Positions 61,801 through 63,002 of a stretch of 64,000 nt of DNA are shown here, in pieces; the first letter of the stretch is position 1, and every line of letters starts with the position of its first letter. A program made the position numbers and the translations under genes. Source of the DNA: Gari tellinella (lineage: Eukaryota > Mollusca > Bivalvia > Cardiida > Psammobiidae); contig OV277861.1 in the NCBI GenBank assembly GCA_922989275.2, forward strand, positions 20,924,479 through 20,988,478, written 5' to 3'. The notes below the pieces were generated by a model, which saw nothing but the letters and a program-made list of their open reading frames with translations, had not been told where the DNA came from and did not search any database.

Positions 61801-63002
61801 GTTTTATTCGTCTTTTATAAAATGTGTTGTGAATACCAATTTAGCGCGGACATGTACATAACGCGGGAAATGACGTCGCCGTCTTACGACGTCACATTGT
61901 GTATCATTATATTACAAGAAACAAAGAAGAACGTTATGATAAGTAAATTGAAGAAACAGCGTCTTTACATTGTCTAGGTGGCAAATATCCTCTTCCGAAA
62001 GGGTGGCAAATCGTTAAGGAATGGACCAAAAGGAAGCAACTTGTACAGAAAATGCCAAAAGTTGATTACAAGTTACCACTCGTTAAAACGTTCCAATGTA
62101 TCCAATAGCGAAAGTCATGTCAAGGCTGACAGTACGTTTTCGGACGGAGTAAAAAAGTAATGTCCTTTAGAGTGACGTCACAAAAAGAATATCATAAAGA
62201 GTGACAGTATATTTTGAATAGATGTAAAAGACATGCAAAATGTTAACTGTAGGTCTATGGGAATTTAACATTGTAACTCAAAGAGAGGTGTAATAAATAT
62301 ACATATTTACTGGAGAATGACATGAAATACTACTCATCCCTAAAATGTTCGTACATAATAAATGTTTTCCCTAGCTGATGTGGCATAAGTAATATGTTCC
62401 AGACAATAGGGACATGTACACACGGTCTGACGGACGGACACCTACACAATTAAATCACTATATGCTACATGTATTAGACTATGCGCACACAGCTAGATTT
62501 TAGGCATAACATCTGTTGACGCAAAATTGGGCTTTACAGGACGTCCACAACCGACTATAGACATATTTAACCATTTCACTCTCAATGACGCTTAAAAGCG
62601 CGTTTGCAAACAGTTTGGATCCTGATCGGACGCCGCGTAACGCGGCGTCCGATCAGGATCCAAACTGTTTGACACTCGTTTTGAAATTTCTTCAATCATT
62701 CTGCCTTATTTTTTGACTTTGAAACGCCATTGCAGACAACAAAATTGAAGCAGACGACAATGAAACGGTGAGGGGGTAAATATATCACTAAGATGTTGTT
62801 CATGAAAGGGTTAAACACGATATGAGTATTATAAGACACTTACGATATTGACAACCAGCTCCCATCCAACCAAGTGCACATCCATTTTGACAACTTCCGG
62901 TCTGTCTGTCACATTGCTCCTCGTTCACACACCGACAACGGTATTGGCACAAGTCACCAAAACGAGGAATCAAATAATACCCGTCCCTGGTGCAATCCTC
63001 AC
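13768..63002 (-). CDS. Receptor-type protein tyrosine phosphatase with lectin-like and EGF-like ectodomain (30 exons, 5' partial)
   Basis: Thirty minus-strand exons with GT/AG borders join in frame to 4,040 coding bases ending in TGA at 13768-13770; the start lies beyond the right edge. Order: EGF-like unit, two fucolectin/F5-8C-like domains, seven EGF-like units, one membrane helix, juxtamembrane segment, phosphatase domains D1 and D2. D1 has the family landmarks NRYRDLYPYD, YINASF, WPDKDVPDD, HCSAGIGRTGTF and a Q-loop MVQTKDQY, so it should hydrolyse phosphotyrosine in the cytoplasm. D2 keeps CX5R (CLDGATR) but has WQD for WPD and QC for HC, so it is probably regulatory. Intron phases agree at every junction. 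I infer a cell-surface, possibly carbohydrate- or ligand-binding receptor; the ligand is unknown. The first exon is linked across 8.5 kb only by phase and domain type. Confidence 0.9.
13872..14336. mobile_element. CAGTAAAAC TA MITE (D type), beta core, interrupted
   Basis: Left end ACAGTAAAACTTCTCTATCC; right end GTCGCAATAGAGAAGTTTAT then TGTA. The element is split at its own TTAA by the B-type element at 13955-14198, after which it resumes AGAAAACTGGCAATAAAACA. Confidence 0.82.
13955..14198. mobile_element. TTAA MITE, beta core (B type), nested
   Basis: Inserted in the D-type element with TTAA at 13951-13954 and 14199-14202. Termini CCCTTCCCCCCATAGAAG and CTATGAGGTAAAGGG. The beta hairpin AAAGTAAAGCAGAATGTGCC/mirrored is at 14092-14150. 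Confidence 0.92.
15360..15495 (-). CDS. PTP receptor exon: D2 degenerate phosphate loop
   Basis: 136 bp, phase 2 in and phase 0 out, acceptor TTGCAG, donor TTAT|GTAAGT. Same length and phase as D1's P-loop exon. Encodes (L)DGATRSGLFGVMWS and ends LARVRRKQIIPSY, corresponding to the RPQ..P.. end of PTP domains. An internal GTGAGG was considered as donor and rejected because it drops that motif. Confidence 0.92.
15949..16710. mobile_element. CAGTAAAAC TA MITE (D type), beta core, interrupted
   Basis: Left end ACAGTAAAACCTCTCTATTA with the beta core at 16010-16080; right end TTGGTCGTAATAGAGAGGTT. A second MITE (16082-16634) splits it. The right end lies only a few bases from the PTP exon 16722-16876. 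Confidence 0.8.
16082..16634. mobile_element. 553-bp TA element with CAGTGGTAAATACGC termini, nested
   Basis: Termini CAGTGGTAAATACGCTATTC and its mirror GAATAGCGTATTTACCACTG, each next to a TA (16080-16081, 16635-16636), the Tc1/mariner-like target. The interior has many AACGNNTAAGAAACGC repeats. No transposase, so non-autonomous. Confidence 0.87.
16722..16876 (-). CDS. PTP receptor exon: D2 degenerate WPD loop and Cys
   Basis: 155 bp, phase 0 in and phase 2 out, acceptor TTTCAG, donor GTAAGA. Same length and phase as D1's WPD exon. Encodes LSFRHFHFERWQDNSAAPSD, with WQD in place of WPD, and ends AILVQC, so the cysteine survives but its histidine partner is glutamine. Confidence 0.93.
17675..17803 (-). 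CDS. PTP receptor exon: D2 C-terminal half
   Basis: 129 bp, phase 0/0, acceptor CTTTAG, donor GTAGGA. Encodes ESTYCDTSSDSIKRFGPFTV then NCSLQYTNS. It occupies the place of D1's YWP exon, but YWP is replaced by YCD, a sign of relaxed constraint in D2. Confidence 0.88.
18322..18574. mobile_element. TTAA MITE, beta core (B type), beside a splice donor
   Basis: TTAA at 18318-18321 and 18575-18578; termini CCTATTATCCAATAGCC and TTTATAGGGTAATGGG. Its right TTAA begins 7 bases into the intron after exon 18586-18714. Confidence 0.86.
18586..18714 (-). CDS. PTP receptor exon: D2 central region
   Basis: 129 bp, phase 0/0, acceptor TTTCAG, donor GTAGGG. Encodes TFRKKDGLILSQIPLESTVV then DCLRLIWQYKISTVVVMETL, a diverged version of (F)I.TQ.PL..T..DFWRL.......VVM. 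It covers what two exons (37 + 98 bp) cover in D1. The donor is followed at intron position +8 by a MITE. Confidence 0.9.
19172..19245 (-). CDS. PTP receptor exon: D2 DYINAV motif
   Basis: 74 bp, phase 1 in and phase 0 out, acceptor CTTCAG, donor GTAAAC. Encodes (P)DRYRPRLGIPVEE then RNDFINAVLIS, corresponding to PPDRYRP.L......DYINAV in receptor PTP D2 domains. D1's equivalent exon is 77 bp. Confidence 0.92.
19534..19745. mobile_element. GGGMCCGTTTTACTAAA-type MITE
   Basis: Inverted ends GGGACCCGTTTTACTAAACT and TTGTTTAGTAAAACGGGCCC, related to the family at 5796. A short GCAAACAGC...GCTGTTTG remnant lies inside. Confidence 0.8.
19846..19984 (-). CDS. PTP receptor exon: D2 N-terminal region
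   Basis: 139 bp, phase 0 in and phase 1 out, acceptor ATGTAG, donor GTATGT. Encodes ALSDDIEDFPEGNEYATFNT then DSRLPENVGKSRDSTVLP, equivalent to the EN..K.R...(V/I)LP segment of PTP D2 domains. Confidence 0.9.
20987..21136 (-). CDS. PTP receptor exon: end of D1 and D1-D2 linker
   Basis: 150 bp, phase 0/0, acceptor TCACAG, donor GTAGAG. Encodes DQYLFVHQAVHEAL, the final D1 helix, then a linker with EEKFLQTWHRLQ that resembles the opening helix of D2. Confidence 0.92.
21984..22119 (-). CDS. PTP receptor exon: D1 phosphate-binding loop and Q-loop
   Basis: 136 bp, phase 2 in and phase 0 out, acceptor ATCCAG, donor GTTAGA. Encodes (S)AGIGRTGTFIAVDYL, completing HCSAGIGRTG, then RDQRVNMVQTK, the Q-loop. 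All catalytic residues needed for activity are present. Confidence 0.97.
22334..22488 (-). CDS. PTP receptor exon: D1 WPD loop and catalytic Cys
   Basis: 155 bp, phase 0 in and phase 2 out, acceptor TTGTAG, donor GTAATA. Encodes RVTHYHFTGWPDKDVPDD, with the WPD general-acid loop, and ends WMVHC, placing the nucleophile cysteine at the exon edge; its serine neighbour is split across the intron. Confidence 0.96.
23079..23185. mobile_element. TTAA MITE right half (A1 type), beside a splice donor
   Basis: GCAGACAACAATATTGAAGC through GGCGGTGAAGGGGTAAAATC and AGGAAAGGGTTAA matches the right half of complete copies. The TTAA at 23182-23185 begins at intron position +8 after exon 23193-23312. Confidence 0.75.
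23193..23312 (-). CDS. PTP receptor exon: D1 C..YWP region
   Basis: 120 bp, phase 0/0, acceptor ATGTAG, donor GTAATT. Encodes HKCEQYWPEENSHQYGNIQV and a following strand ending IRKFDLQK. C..YWP....YG is a standard PTP signature. The intron reaches a MITE's TTAA at position +8. Confidence 0.92.
23890..23987 (-). CDS. PTP receptor exon: D1 DFW/VVMLT region
   Basis: 98 bp, phase 1 in and phase 0 out, acceptor TTATAG, donor GTAAGT. Encodes AMKSTVADVWNMVW then IAIIVMLTGCYEQGR, the T..DFW.M(V/I)W...(V)(V)MLT...E.G region of the catalytic domain. Confidence 0.93.
24498..24534 (-). CDS. PTP receptor micro-exon: D1 YIAAQG motif
   Basis: Only 37 bp, phase 0 in and phase 1 out, acceptor TTTCAG, donor GTTAGT. 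Encodes GFTSKRRYIAAQ plus the split G, equal to the conserved GY....YIA(A/T)QGP segment. Exons of this size at this position are common in receptor PTP genes. Confidence 0.92.
26091..26294. mobile_element. CAGTAAAAC TA MITE (D type), beta core
   Basis: Ends CAGTAAAAACCTCTCTATTA and GGTCGTAATAGAGTGGTTTT then ACTG, flanked by TA; the beta core is at about 26155-26225. Confidence 0.87.
26364..26440 (-). CDS. PTP receptor exon: D1 YINASF motif
   Basis: 77 bp, phase 1 in and phase 0 out, acceptor CTTTAG, donor GTAAGT. Starts with the split Y of LYPYD, then DKNVVMMPMKTGG and YINASFID, a core PTP motif. Confidence 0.94.
27055..27142 (-). CDS. PTP receptor exon: D1 KNRY motif
   Basis: 88 bp, phase 0 in and phase 1 out, acceptor TTACAG, donor GTATGT. 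Encodes ...ALKEENRSKNRYRDLYP, the conserved KNRY(K)N(I/L)LPYD phosphotyrosine-recognition region, completed by the next exon. Confidence 0.93.
27514..27686 (-). CDS. PTP receptor exon: juxtamembrane and start of phosphatase domain D1
   Basis: 173 bp, phase 1 in and phase 0 out, acceptor TTTTACAG, donor GTTAGG. The product ends IPLSQLSEYCHKVKLDPTP then LFDDFK, matching the I....L..Y...K.....F..EF helix that opens receptor PTP catalytic domains. A 246-bp CAGTGG MITE starts 18 bp upstream of the acceptor. Confidence 0.9.
27705..27950. mobile_element. CAGTGGAG TA MITE (C type), alpha core
   Basis: 246 bp flanked by TA (27703-27704, 27951-27952). Termini CAGTGGAGAATCTGTTATTC/mirrored; core AGCCTGATCAGACGCCGGGT/mirrored at about 27832-27888. 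It begins 18 bp upstream of the acceptor of exon 27514-27686. Open frames across it are palindrome artefacts. Confidence 0.92.
27985..28170. mobile_element. TTAA MITE, alpha core (A1 type, inverted), truncated
   Basis: Begins TTAAACCCTTTCACTGTCAA and carries CAATATCGTTTTAAAGTAAA and half of the palindrome; the right end is lost. Confidence 0.72.
28700..28930. mobile_element. Eroded palindromic MITE (ACCCCTGAAACTTCAAATG type)
   Basis: ACCCCTGAAACTTCAAATGA is also seen near 55685, where CCCTCTGATCAGGGTC replaces the usual core. The centre here is GAGAGCTCCTATTTGAGCTC. Confidence 0.55.
28967..29031 (-). CDS. PTP receptor exon: juxtamembrane segment
   Basis: 65 bp, phase 2 in and phase 1 out, acceptor GTTTCAG, donor GTACCA. 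Encodes RHKALHESQELDIIPDKGSIE, a basic-then-acidic juxtamembrane stretch. Its phases exactly bridge the transmembrane exon and the next exon. There is no domain match, so it rests on phase and splice signals. Confidence 0.7.
29052..29310. mobile_element. CAGTGGAG-type MITE (C type), degraded termini
   Basis: ACATTGGAGAACATGTTATT and TTTAAACGGTAAAGAATAAT are diverged C-type ends; the core GAGCCAGACCAGACGACGGG/mirrored is intact. It starts about 20 bp upstream of the acceptor of exon 28967-29031. Confidence 0.75.
29356..29595. mobile_element. CAGTGGAG TA MITE (C type), alpha core
   Basis: Ends CAATGGAGAAAACGTTATTC and GAATAACGTTTTCTCCACTG with TA on both sides; core GGAGCCTGATCAGACGCCGG/mirrored. 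Confidence 0.9.
30236..30431. mobile_element. MITE, alpha core (A2 type, inverted)
   Basis: CCATTTCACTGTCATGACGTCATC at the left is the mirror of the A2 right end; core TTGATCCTGATCAAACGCCG. Its eroded other end runs to within about 10 bp of the donor of exon 30440-30551. Confidence 0.7.
30440..30551 (-). CDS. PTP receptor exon: transmembrane helix
   Basis: 112 bp, phase 1 in and phase 2 out, donor GTATGT. Encodes QSVASDNAM followed by a helix containing IALIVAVALVAVAIAILL and then the stop-transfer run RRRSN, so the downstream part is cytoplasmic. The acceptor chosen (GAAG|CACAG) preserves phase 1; a stronger-looking CAG five bases inside would not. Confidence 0.85.
31033..31150. mobile_element. 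B-type MITE remnant, beta core
   Basis: CTTAAAGCAGGCTGTAAGTA / TACTTTCAACCTGCTTTTAG hairpin followed by ACTAGAAACAGTCTATTATG, the B-type right arm; left arm lost. Confidence 0.75.
31524..31658 (-). CDS. PTP receptor exon: last EGF-like unit before the membrane
   Basis: 135 bp, phase 1/1, acceptor TTCCAG, donor GTAAGC. Encodes CLNSTYGADCINACGRC then GYCPGGCEPGQNEPFCQ. It is one codon shorter than its neighbours and has lost the GW residues, as expected of a diverged terminal repeat. Confidence 0.89.
32093..32223. repeat. Near-perfect 131-bp palindrome
   Basis: ATCATAGGTGTCCGGCTCAA...GATAGATCTAGCACTACAGA is mirrored almost base for base, centred at about 32158 (ATATATAT). It sits 19 bp from the donor end of exon 32242-32379, on its downstream side. 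Confidence 0.93.
32242..32379 (-). CDS. PTP receptor exon: EGF-like unit, 138 bp
   Basis: 138 bp, phase 1/1, acceptor ATTACAG, donor GTAAGT. Encodes CHDHSYGPNCSSPCGHC then GICSAGCTAGFKGSHCVE. The usual GW near the end is GF here. Confidence 0.9.
32530..32748. mobile_element. A1-type MITE, core mostly deleted
   Basis: CTTTAAACCTTTCACTGCCA to GAGAGTGAACGGGTTA with the interior CTTCAATTTTGTTGTTTGAA; the palindrome is reduced to GTTTGAATTCTGATTGGGAC. Confidence 0.72.
33181..33552. mobile_element. AGTGTTCCCTCTCTATAACGAC MITE (E type), alpha core
   Basis: Termini AGTGTTCCCTCTCTATAACG and TCGTTGTAGAGAGGGAACAC are inverted; the core AGATCAGACGCCGCGTTATG with arms is near 33390-33450. It ends 16 bp from the donor of exon 33569-33706. 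Confidence 0.88.
33569..33706 (-). CDS. PTP receptor exon: EGF-like unit, 138 bp
   Basis: 138 bp, phase 1/1, acceptor GTTTCAG, donor GTAAGT. Encodes CPGKTYGYNCANMCGKC then GQCPGKCAPGWQGVLCQE, the cleanest MEGF-type repeat in the gene. A 372-bp MITE ends 16 bp past the donor. Confidence 0.9.
33783..34020. mobile_element. TTAA MITE, alpha core (A1 type), well preserved
   Basis: TTAA at 33779-33782 and 34021-34024; left CCTATTCACTCTCAATGACG, right TTTTGCAGCGAAAGAG; perfect palindrome GGATCCTGATCAGACGCCGC/mirrored. Confidence 0.9.
34347..34484 (-). CDS. PTP receptor exon: EGF-like unit, 138 bp
   Basis: 138 bp, phase 1/1, acceptor CTTACAG, donor GTGAAC. Encodes CAEFFYGPGCQKICGFC then GHCEAGCYKGYLPPLCQ. 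A composite MITE begins about 15 bp upstream of the acceptor, at about 34500. Confidence 0.89.
34500..34983. mobile_element. D-type MITE containing a nested E-type MITE
   Basis: Outer ends CAGTAAAACCTCCTTTATTA and AATTAAGAGGTTTTACATGT are D type. From about 34541 to 34890 lies an E-type element (AGTGTTCAATCCCTATAACG ... GGTGTCGTTGTAAAGAGGGC) with alpha core at 34740-34800. The outer element starts 15 bp upstream of exon 34347-34484. Confidence 0.78.
35491..35661. mobile_element. CAGTAAAAT TA MITE (D type), beta core
   Basis: Ends CAGTAAAATCTCTCTATTGC and TTGACGTAATAGAGAGGCTT then TACTG; beta core CAAGGTGACAGTTTTACTGT. It ends 23 bp from the donor of exon 35685-35822. Confidence 0.85.
35685..35822 (-). 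CDS. PTP receptor exon: EGF-like unit, 138 bp
   Basis: 138 bp, phase 1/1, acceptor CCCCAG, donor GTAAGA. Encodes CDAYTHGVGCSKTCGNC then GHCPGDCKSGWKGNLCTN. An upstream AG (TATTCAG) was rejected because it would change the phase. A CAGTAAAACC-type MITE ends 23 bp beyond the donor side. Confidence 0.87.
36131..37808. other. Non-coding intron stretch with (CA)n and small inverted repeats
   Basis: A hairpin of CACGAATGAAGAACG copies is at 36417-36463. A CA-rich microsatellite is at 37024-37093 and makes a spurious 136-codon frame. At 37151-37292, GTGAATATAGGAG is mirrored by CTCCTATATTCAC around a G-rich centre; I cannot name that element. Confidence 0.5.
37024..37093. repeat. (CA)n microsatellite
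   Basis: Interrupted runs of ACACACAC over about 70 bp. Confidence 0.9.
37810..38093. mobile_element. GGGMCCGTTTCATA MITE containing an E-type MITE
   Basis: Outer ends GGGACCCGTTTCATACAGCT and AGTTTTATGAAACGGGCCCC match the element at 5796. The middle (about 37838-38060) carries GTGCTCCCTCTCTACAACGA and alpha core CTAGATCAGACGCCGCGTAA, so an E-type element inserted into this one. Confidence 0.8.
38094..42172. other. Four-kilobase intron stretch free of the local MITEs
   Basis: Neither alpha nor beta cores occur here, unlike the rest of the window. It has three copies of a 16-bp unit CCATACCGAGTTTAAT at 38240-38286 and four related C/A-rich segments (ACCCAAAGCCCAAACCACGA near 38737, 38806, 38887, 40095). 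There is no coding signal. A B-box-like AGTTCAAATCC at about 39289 might mark an old SINE. Confidence 0.5.
42177..42713. mobile_element. TTAA element with AGGGACTCGCAACCGGATGG termini
   Basis: TTAA at 42173-42176 and 42714-42717; termini AGGGACTCGCAACCGGATGG and CCATCTGGTTGCGAGTCGCT are inverted. The 537-bp interior has no transposase and carries a tRNA-like stretch. Confidence 0.85.
42489..42579 (+). ncRNA. tRNA-like sequence (pseudogene or SINE head)
   Basis: A-box-like TGGTCTAAGCGG at 42503-42514 and B-box GGTTCGAATCC at 42557-42567 have tRNA spacing. The acceptor stem does not pair and only three of five T-stem pairs hold, so a functional tRNA is unlikely. Confidence 0.5.
43168..43305 (-). 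CDS. PTP receptor exon: EGF-like unit, 138 bp
   Basis: 138 bp, phase 1/1, acceptor CTTACAG, donor GTAAGA. Encodes CPGYTWGTDCTRFCHC then GVCPNGCSAGWKSTAACN. Eight cysteines follow the MEGF pattern. First of five exons of identical length. Confidence 0.88.
43453..43668. mobile_element. A1-type MITE, alpha core, termini eroded
   Basis: TAAACTCTCTATCTCTCAAT left, GGCAGCGAAGAGATATAAAT right, perfect core TCCTGATCAGACGCCGCTTA/mirrored at 43505-43555. Confidence 0.8.
44470..44576. mobile_element. B-type MITE remnant
   Basis: CTTAAAGCAGACTGAAGAGT / ACAGTCTGCTTTAGG hairpin and right end GATAAGGGAAAGGGTTAA; left arm missing. Confidence 0.7.
44665..44853. mobile_element. A1-type MITE (inverted), core shortened
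   Basis: TTTTACCCCTTCACCGCCAT, CAATATCGTTTCAAAGTTAG and TTTTTGACGTCATTGAGAGA match the A1 family in reverse. Confidence 0.72.
44923..45167. mobile_element. TTAA MITE, beta core (B type), well preserved
   Basis: TTAA at 44919-44922 and 45168-45171; ends CCCTTTACCCCATAGAAGCG and TTATTGGGTAAAGGG; perfect core AAAGCAGAATGTGCCTTAAG/mirrored. Confidence 0.92.
45333..45476 (-). CDS. PTP receptor exon: EGF-like unit
   Basis: 144 bp, phase 1/1, acceptor CTCTAG, donor GTAAGC. Encodes CKPGTCGWNCSDICHC followed by CPYGCKPRWRGKGSKCDE, an MEGF-like cysteine spacing. It opens the membrane-proximal EGF array that follows the lectin-like domains. Confidence 0.87.
45583..45787. mobile_element. TTAA MITE (A1 type, inverted), core shortened
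   Basis: TTAA at 45579-45582 and 45788-45791; ends CCCTTTCATGATCAAA and GAGCGCGAAAGGG; only GATACTGATCAAAACTG is left of the hairpin. Confidence 0.82.
45980..48272. mobile_element. 2.3-kb hAT-like non-autonomous element with fold-back arms
   Basis: Termini TAGGGATGTCAACGGATACC and GATATTCG...GTTGACATCCCTA are inverted and both rich in ATCCGGATA/ATTCGGATA motifs, a style seen in hAT elements. Inside, about 46320-46745 is mirrored by about 46950-47370 (GACACCTAGTCTTTACTATC vs its complement), giving a giant hairpin. No long open frame and no clear 8-bp target duplication, so the superfamily is inferred from the terminal sequence. Confidence 0.75.
48481..49745 (+). pseudogene. mariner transposase, frameshifted, with nonsense codon
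   Basis: The element opens with ACGAGGGGTGTTCCATAAAT, a mariner-type terminal repeat. From 48673 the N-terminal helix-turn-helix pair is readable (SHRTVCRWVAKFSVGQ; DARLTVRQLARMTNLS). Near 49110 the frame shifts by one base into TGDETCVYYFEPNRK (first catalytic Asp), LLHDNAPAHKA (second) and YSPDLALCDNFLFPKL (third); 34 residues separate the last two, the DD34D spacing. A TAG at 49685-49687 interrupts WID|LKRCVLAGGEYFEGQ, which then stays open to about 49745. No 3' terminal repeat is visible. Confidence 0.93.
49752..49876. mobile_element. A1-type MITE remnant (inverted)
   Basis: GTCGTCTGCATCAATATTGT, CAATATCGTTTCAAAGTTAA and AATTAGAGTGAAATGGTTGA match the A1 family; left end missing where the mariner relic stops. 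Confidence 0.7.
49899..50144. mobile_element. CAGTGGAG TA MITE (C type), best-preserved copy
   Basis: 246 bp with TA on both sides (49897-49898, 50145-50146); termini CAGTGGAGAATCTGTTATTC/mirrored are perfect; core GGAGCCAGATCAGACGCCGG/mirrored. Confidence 0.94.
50330..50539 (-). CDS. PTP receptor exon: second half of lectin-like domain 2
   Basis: 210 bp, phase 1/1, donor GTATAC, acceptor GTGTAG. The product ends EHLSLCEVEIFA, the fucolectin-type terminal strand, and pairs with exon 51852-52103 to make a domain of about 154 residues. An alternative acceptor lies 17 bp inside the exon, but it breaks the phase-1 pattern. Confidence 0.83.
50576..50806. mobile_element. B-type MITE, beta core partly deleted
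   Basis: TTTAACCAATTACCCGATAA left, GGCCATGGGGTAATAGGTTA right; the core AAAGCAGAGTGCGCCTTAAA has lost most of its right arm. Confidence 0.78.
50971..51187. mobile_element. A1-type MITE (inverted), alpha core
   Basis: ATTACCCTTTCATTGTTAGA left; GTCATTAGGAGTGAAAGGGT then TAA right; core GGATCCTGATCAGACGCCGT with diverged mirror. Confidence 0.8.
51435..51651. mobile_element. A2-type MITE, alpha core
   Basis: ACCCCGTTCAATGCCTTACC left; CATGACGTCATGGTAGTGAA then GGGGTTAA right; core GATCCGGATCAGACGCCGCG/mirrored. Confidence 0.85.
51852..52103 (-). CDS. PTP receptor exon: first half of lectin-like domain 2
   Basis: 252 bp, phase 1/1, acceptor TATTCAG, donor GTAAAT. It begins GRYVSYKANTEHSS and contains SSKAVDGRP and EYWKVNLFDDLLIEGLNVYG, the same pattern as domain 1. 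It is 17 codons longer than its counterpart, with an insertion around the LEGDNQEVDGERTC stretch. Confidence 0.88.
52328..52528 (-). CDS. PTP receptor exon: second half of lectin-like domain 1
   Basis: 201 bp, phase 1/1, acceptor TTTTCAG, donor GTAAGA. It encodes a C-terminal domain half ending RTQLQALELCEVEIYG. The LCEVE(I/V)YG ending is the hallmark of fucolectin-type domains. Together with the preceding exon it makes a domain of about 134 residues. Confidence 0.9.
52795..53055. mobile_element. E-type MITE, one core arm missing
   Basis: CAGTGATCCCTCCCTACGAC left and GATGTCGCTGAAGAAGGGGA right, with the internal AACAGGGCACTTATGTCTAA shared with the copy at 33181. Confidence 0.75.
53139..53382. 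mobile_element. TTAA MITE, beta core (B type), well preserved
   Basis: TTAA at 53135-53138 and 53383-53386; ends CCCTTTCCCCCATAGAAGCG and CTATCAGGTAAAGGG; core AAAGCAGAATGCGCCTTAGG/mirrored. Confidence 0.92.
53524..53760. mobile_element. B-type MITE, right end eroded
   Basis: TTAACCCTTTACCTTATAGA left; core AAAGCAGAATGCGCCATATG/mirrored; right arm CCCCTATTATCAAAACTGAG then lost. Confidence 0.82.
54094..54294 (-). CDS. PTP receptor exon: first half of lectin-like domain 1
   Basis: 201 bp, phase 1/1, acceptor TTTCAG and donor GTGAG. The product contains HPSLAIDGDKSTCS and WWRVDFSKQFYLVGLVIT, the A.DG...W.V.L....V..V.I pattern of fucolectin-tachylectin-pentraxin and F5/8-type C domains. The next exon supplies the second half. 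Confidence 0.88.
54479..54637. repeat. Hairpin MITE-like palindrome
   Basis: AATAGAGGATCTTGTATGAG...TTTAATAAACGAGTTGA is mirrored by CAACGAGTTTATTAAAAATA...ATGTGAGATTCTATTT around the inner ATGACGCGAGCCTTGGCGAG hairpin. A degraded relative lies at about 34095-34205. Confidence 0.85.
54640..55675. other. Non-coding; one short perfect palindrome
   Basis: At 54887-54941, AATAAAGATAAGTGTAATAG then CAAGCATGCTTG is mirrored exactly. No coding signal otherwise. Confidence 0.5.
55991..56197. mobile_element. CAGTAAAAC TA MITE (D type), beta core, well preserved
   Basis: Ends ACAGTAAAACCTCTCTATAA and GGCCGTTGTAGAGAGGTTTT; core CAGTAAAACAGAAAGCTCCT/mirrored. Open frames on both strands here are palindrome artefacts. 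Confidence 0.9.
56378..58564 (+). pseudogene. LINE reverse transcriptase relic (5' truncated, three frames)
   Basis: Frame 1 (56378-56960) carries KGKASGIDGVCYELL, DNYRAITLSSVLLKLFELV and QQGGFQKQLGCAMTSF. A 68-bp insertion then breaks it, and frame 2 (from about 57015) carries FVCFLDGRQAFDHVWHDGLF (motif A), LQGTKQGGKSSPIMYLVFID (motif B) and PTVADDMTLLAFS (motif C, VADD). A further shift near 58200 moves to a third frame with WTCRKCNRLCENIVEHLL then CFCDKA, a Cys-His terminal motif, ending at 58564. The order is that of non-LTR retrotransposons; the endonuclease is missing. Inactive. Confidence 0.93.
58571..58812. mobile_element. TTAA-type palindromic MITE with AGCGACGAG termini
   Basis: Begins TTAACCCTAGCGACGAGTGT, has core AGATCGGAGGGCTCGAAAAC/GAGCCCTCTGATCAGGGTCT, and ends TTTCAGGGGTTATTTAA. 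A partial relative is near 20040-20270. Confidence 0.65.
58923..59163. mobile_element. CAGTGGA-type MITE (C type), diverged
   Basis: ACAGTGGATAAAGCGGTATT left, GAGAATAACGTCCTGTCTAC right; core GAGCCTGAACAGACGCCGGG/mirrored. Confidence 0.8.
59303..60580. mobile_element. 1.28-kb element with ~120-bp terminal inverted repeats
   Basis: GTATAGGTCGTTTGCAGTT...AACACGATAA at the left is mirrored at 60550-60580, and similarity extends inward through ATACCTATACCAACTCTGAC on both sides. No transposase frame inside. Superfamily not assigned. Confidence 0.83.
61084..61287. mobile_element. TIR MITE with TGTACTG...CAACCTT termini and beta-like core
   Basis: GTGCAACCTTTCCCCGCGAC is mirrored by GTCGCTCGAGGAAGGTTGTA; the centre CTGAAAGCTCCTTTAGGAGC then TTTCTG resembles the D-type beta core. 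Confidence 0.72.
61624..61759. repeat. 136-bp palindrome
   Basis: ATATTTGATGGCAGTTTGCG...ATTGTCAACCCGAGAA is mirrored by TTCGAGGGTTGACAATTTGA...CAAACTGACATCTAATAT, with an inner CACCCCGAGGCG/CCGAGGGTG hairpin. Confidence 0.88.
61760..62566. other. Non-coding; nothing identified
   Basis: The CCCTAGCTGATGTGGCATAA stretch near 62372 resembles sequences near 1842 and 56297, suggesting an old dispersed repeat. Confidence 0.4.
62571..62810. mobile_element. TTAA MITE, alpha core (A1 type), well preserved
   Basis: TTAA at 62567-62570 and 62811-62814; ends CCATTTCACTCTCAATGACG and GTTCATGAAAGGG; perfect core TCCTGATCGGACGCCGCGTA/mirrored, including a matched C-to-G change in both arms (GATCGGACG/CGTCCGATC). 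Confidence 0.92.
62844..63002 (-). CDS. PTP receptor exon: EGF-like unit (first in window)
   Basis: 159 bp, phase 1 at both ends, donor C|GTAAG and acceptor AATAG. Encodes a cysteine-rich unit running EDCTRDGYY... to CQNGCALGWMGAGCQY, the GC..GW.G..C ending typical of MEGF-type EGF repeats. It is slightly longer than the later 138-bp EGF exons. MITEs flank it closely on both sides (TTAA copies at 62811-62814 and 63023-63026). Membership of the same gene is inferred from strand, phase and domain family. Confidence 0.75.
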
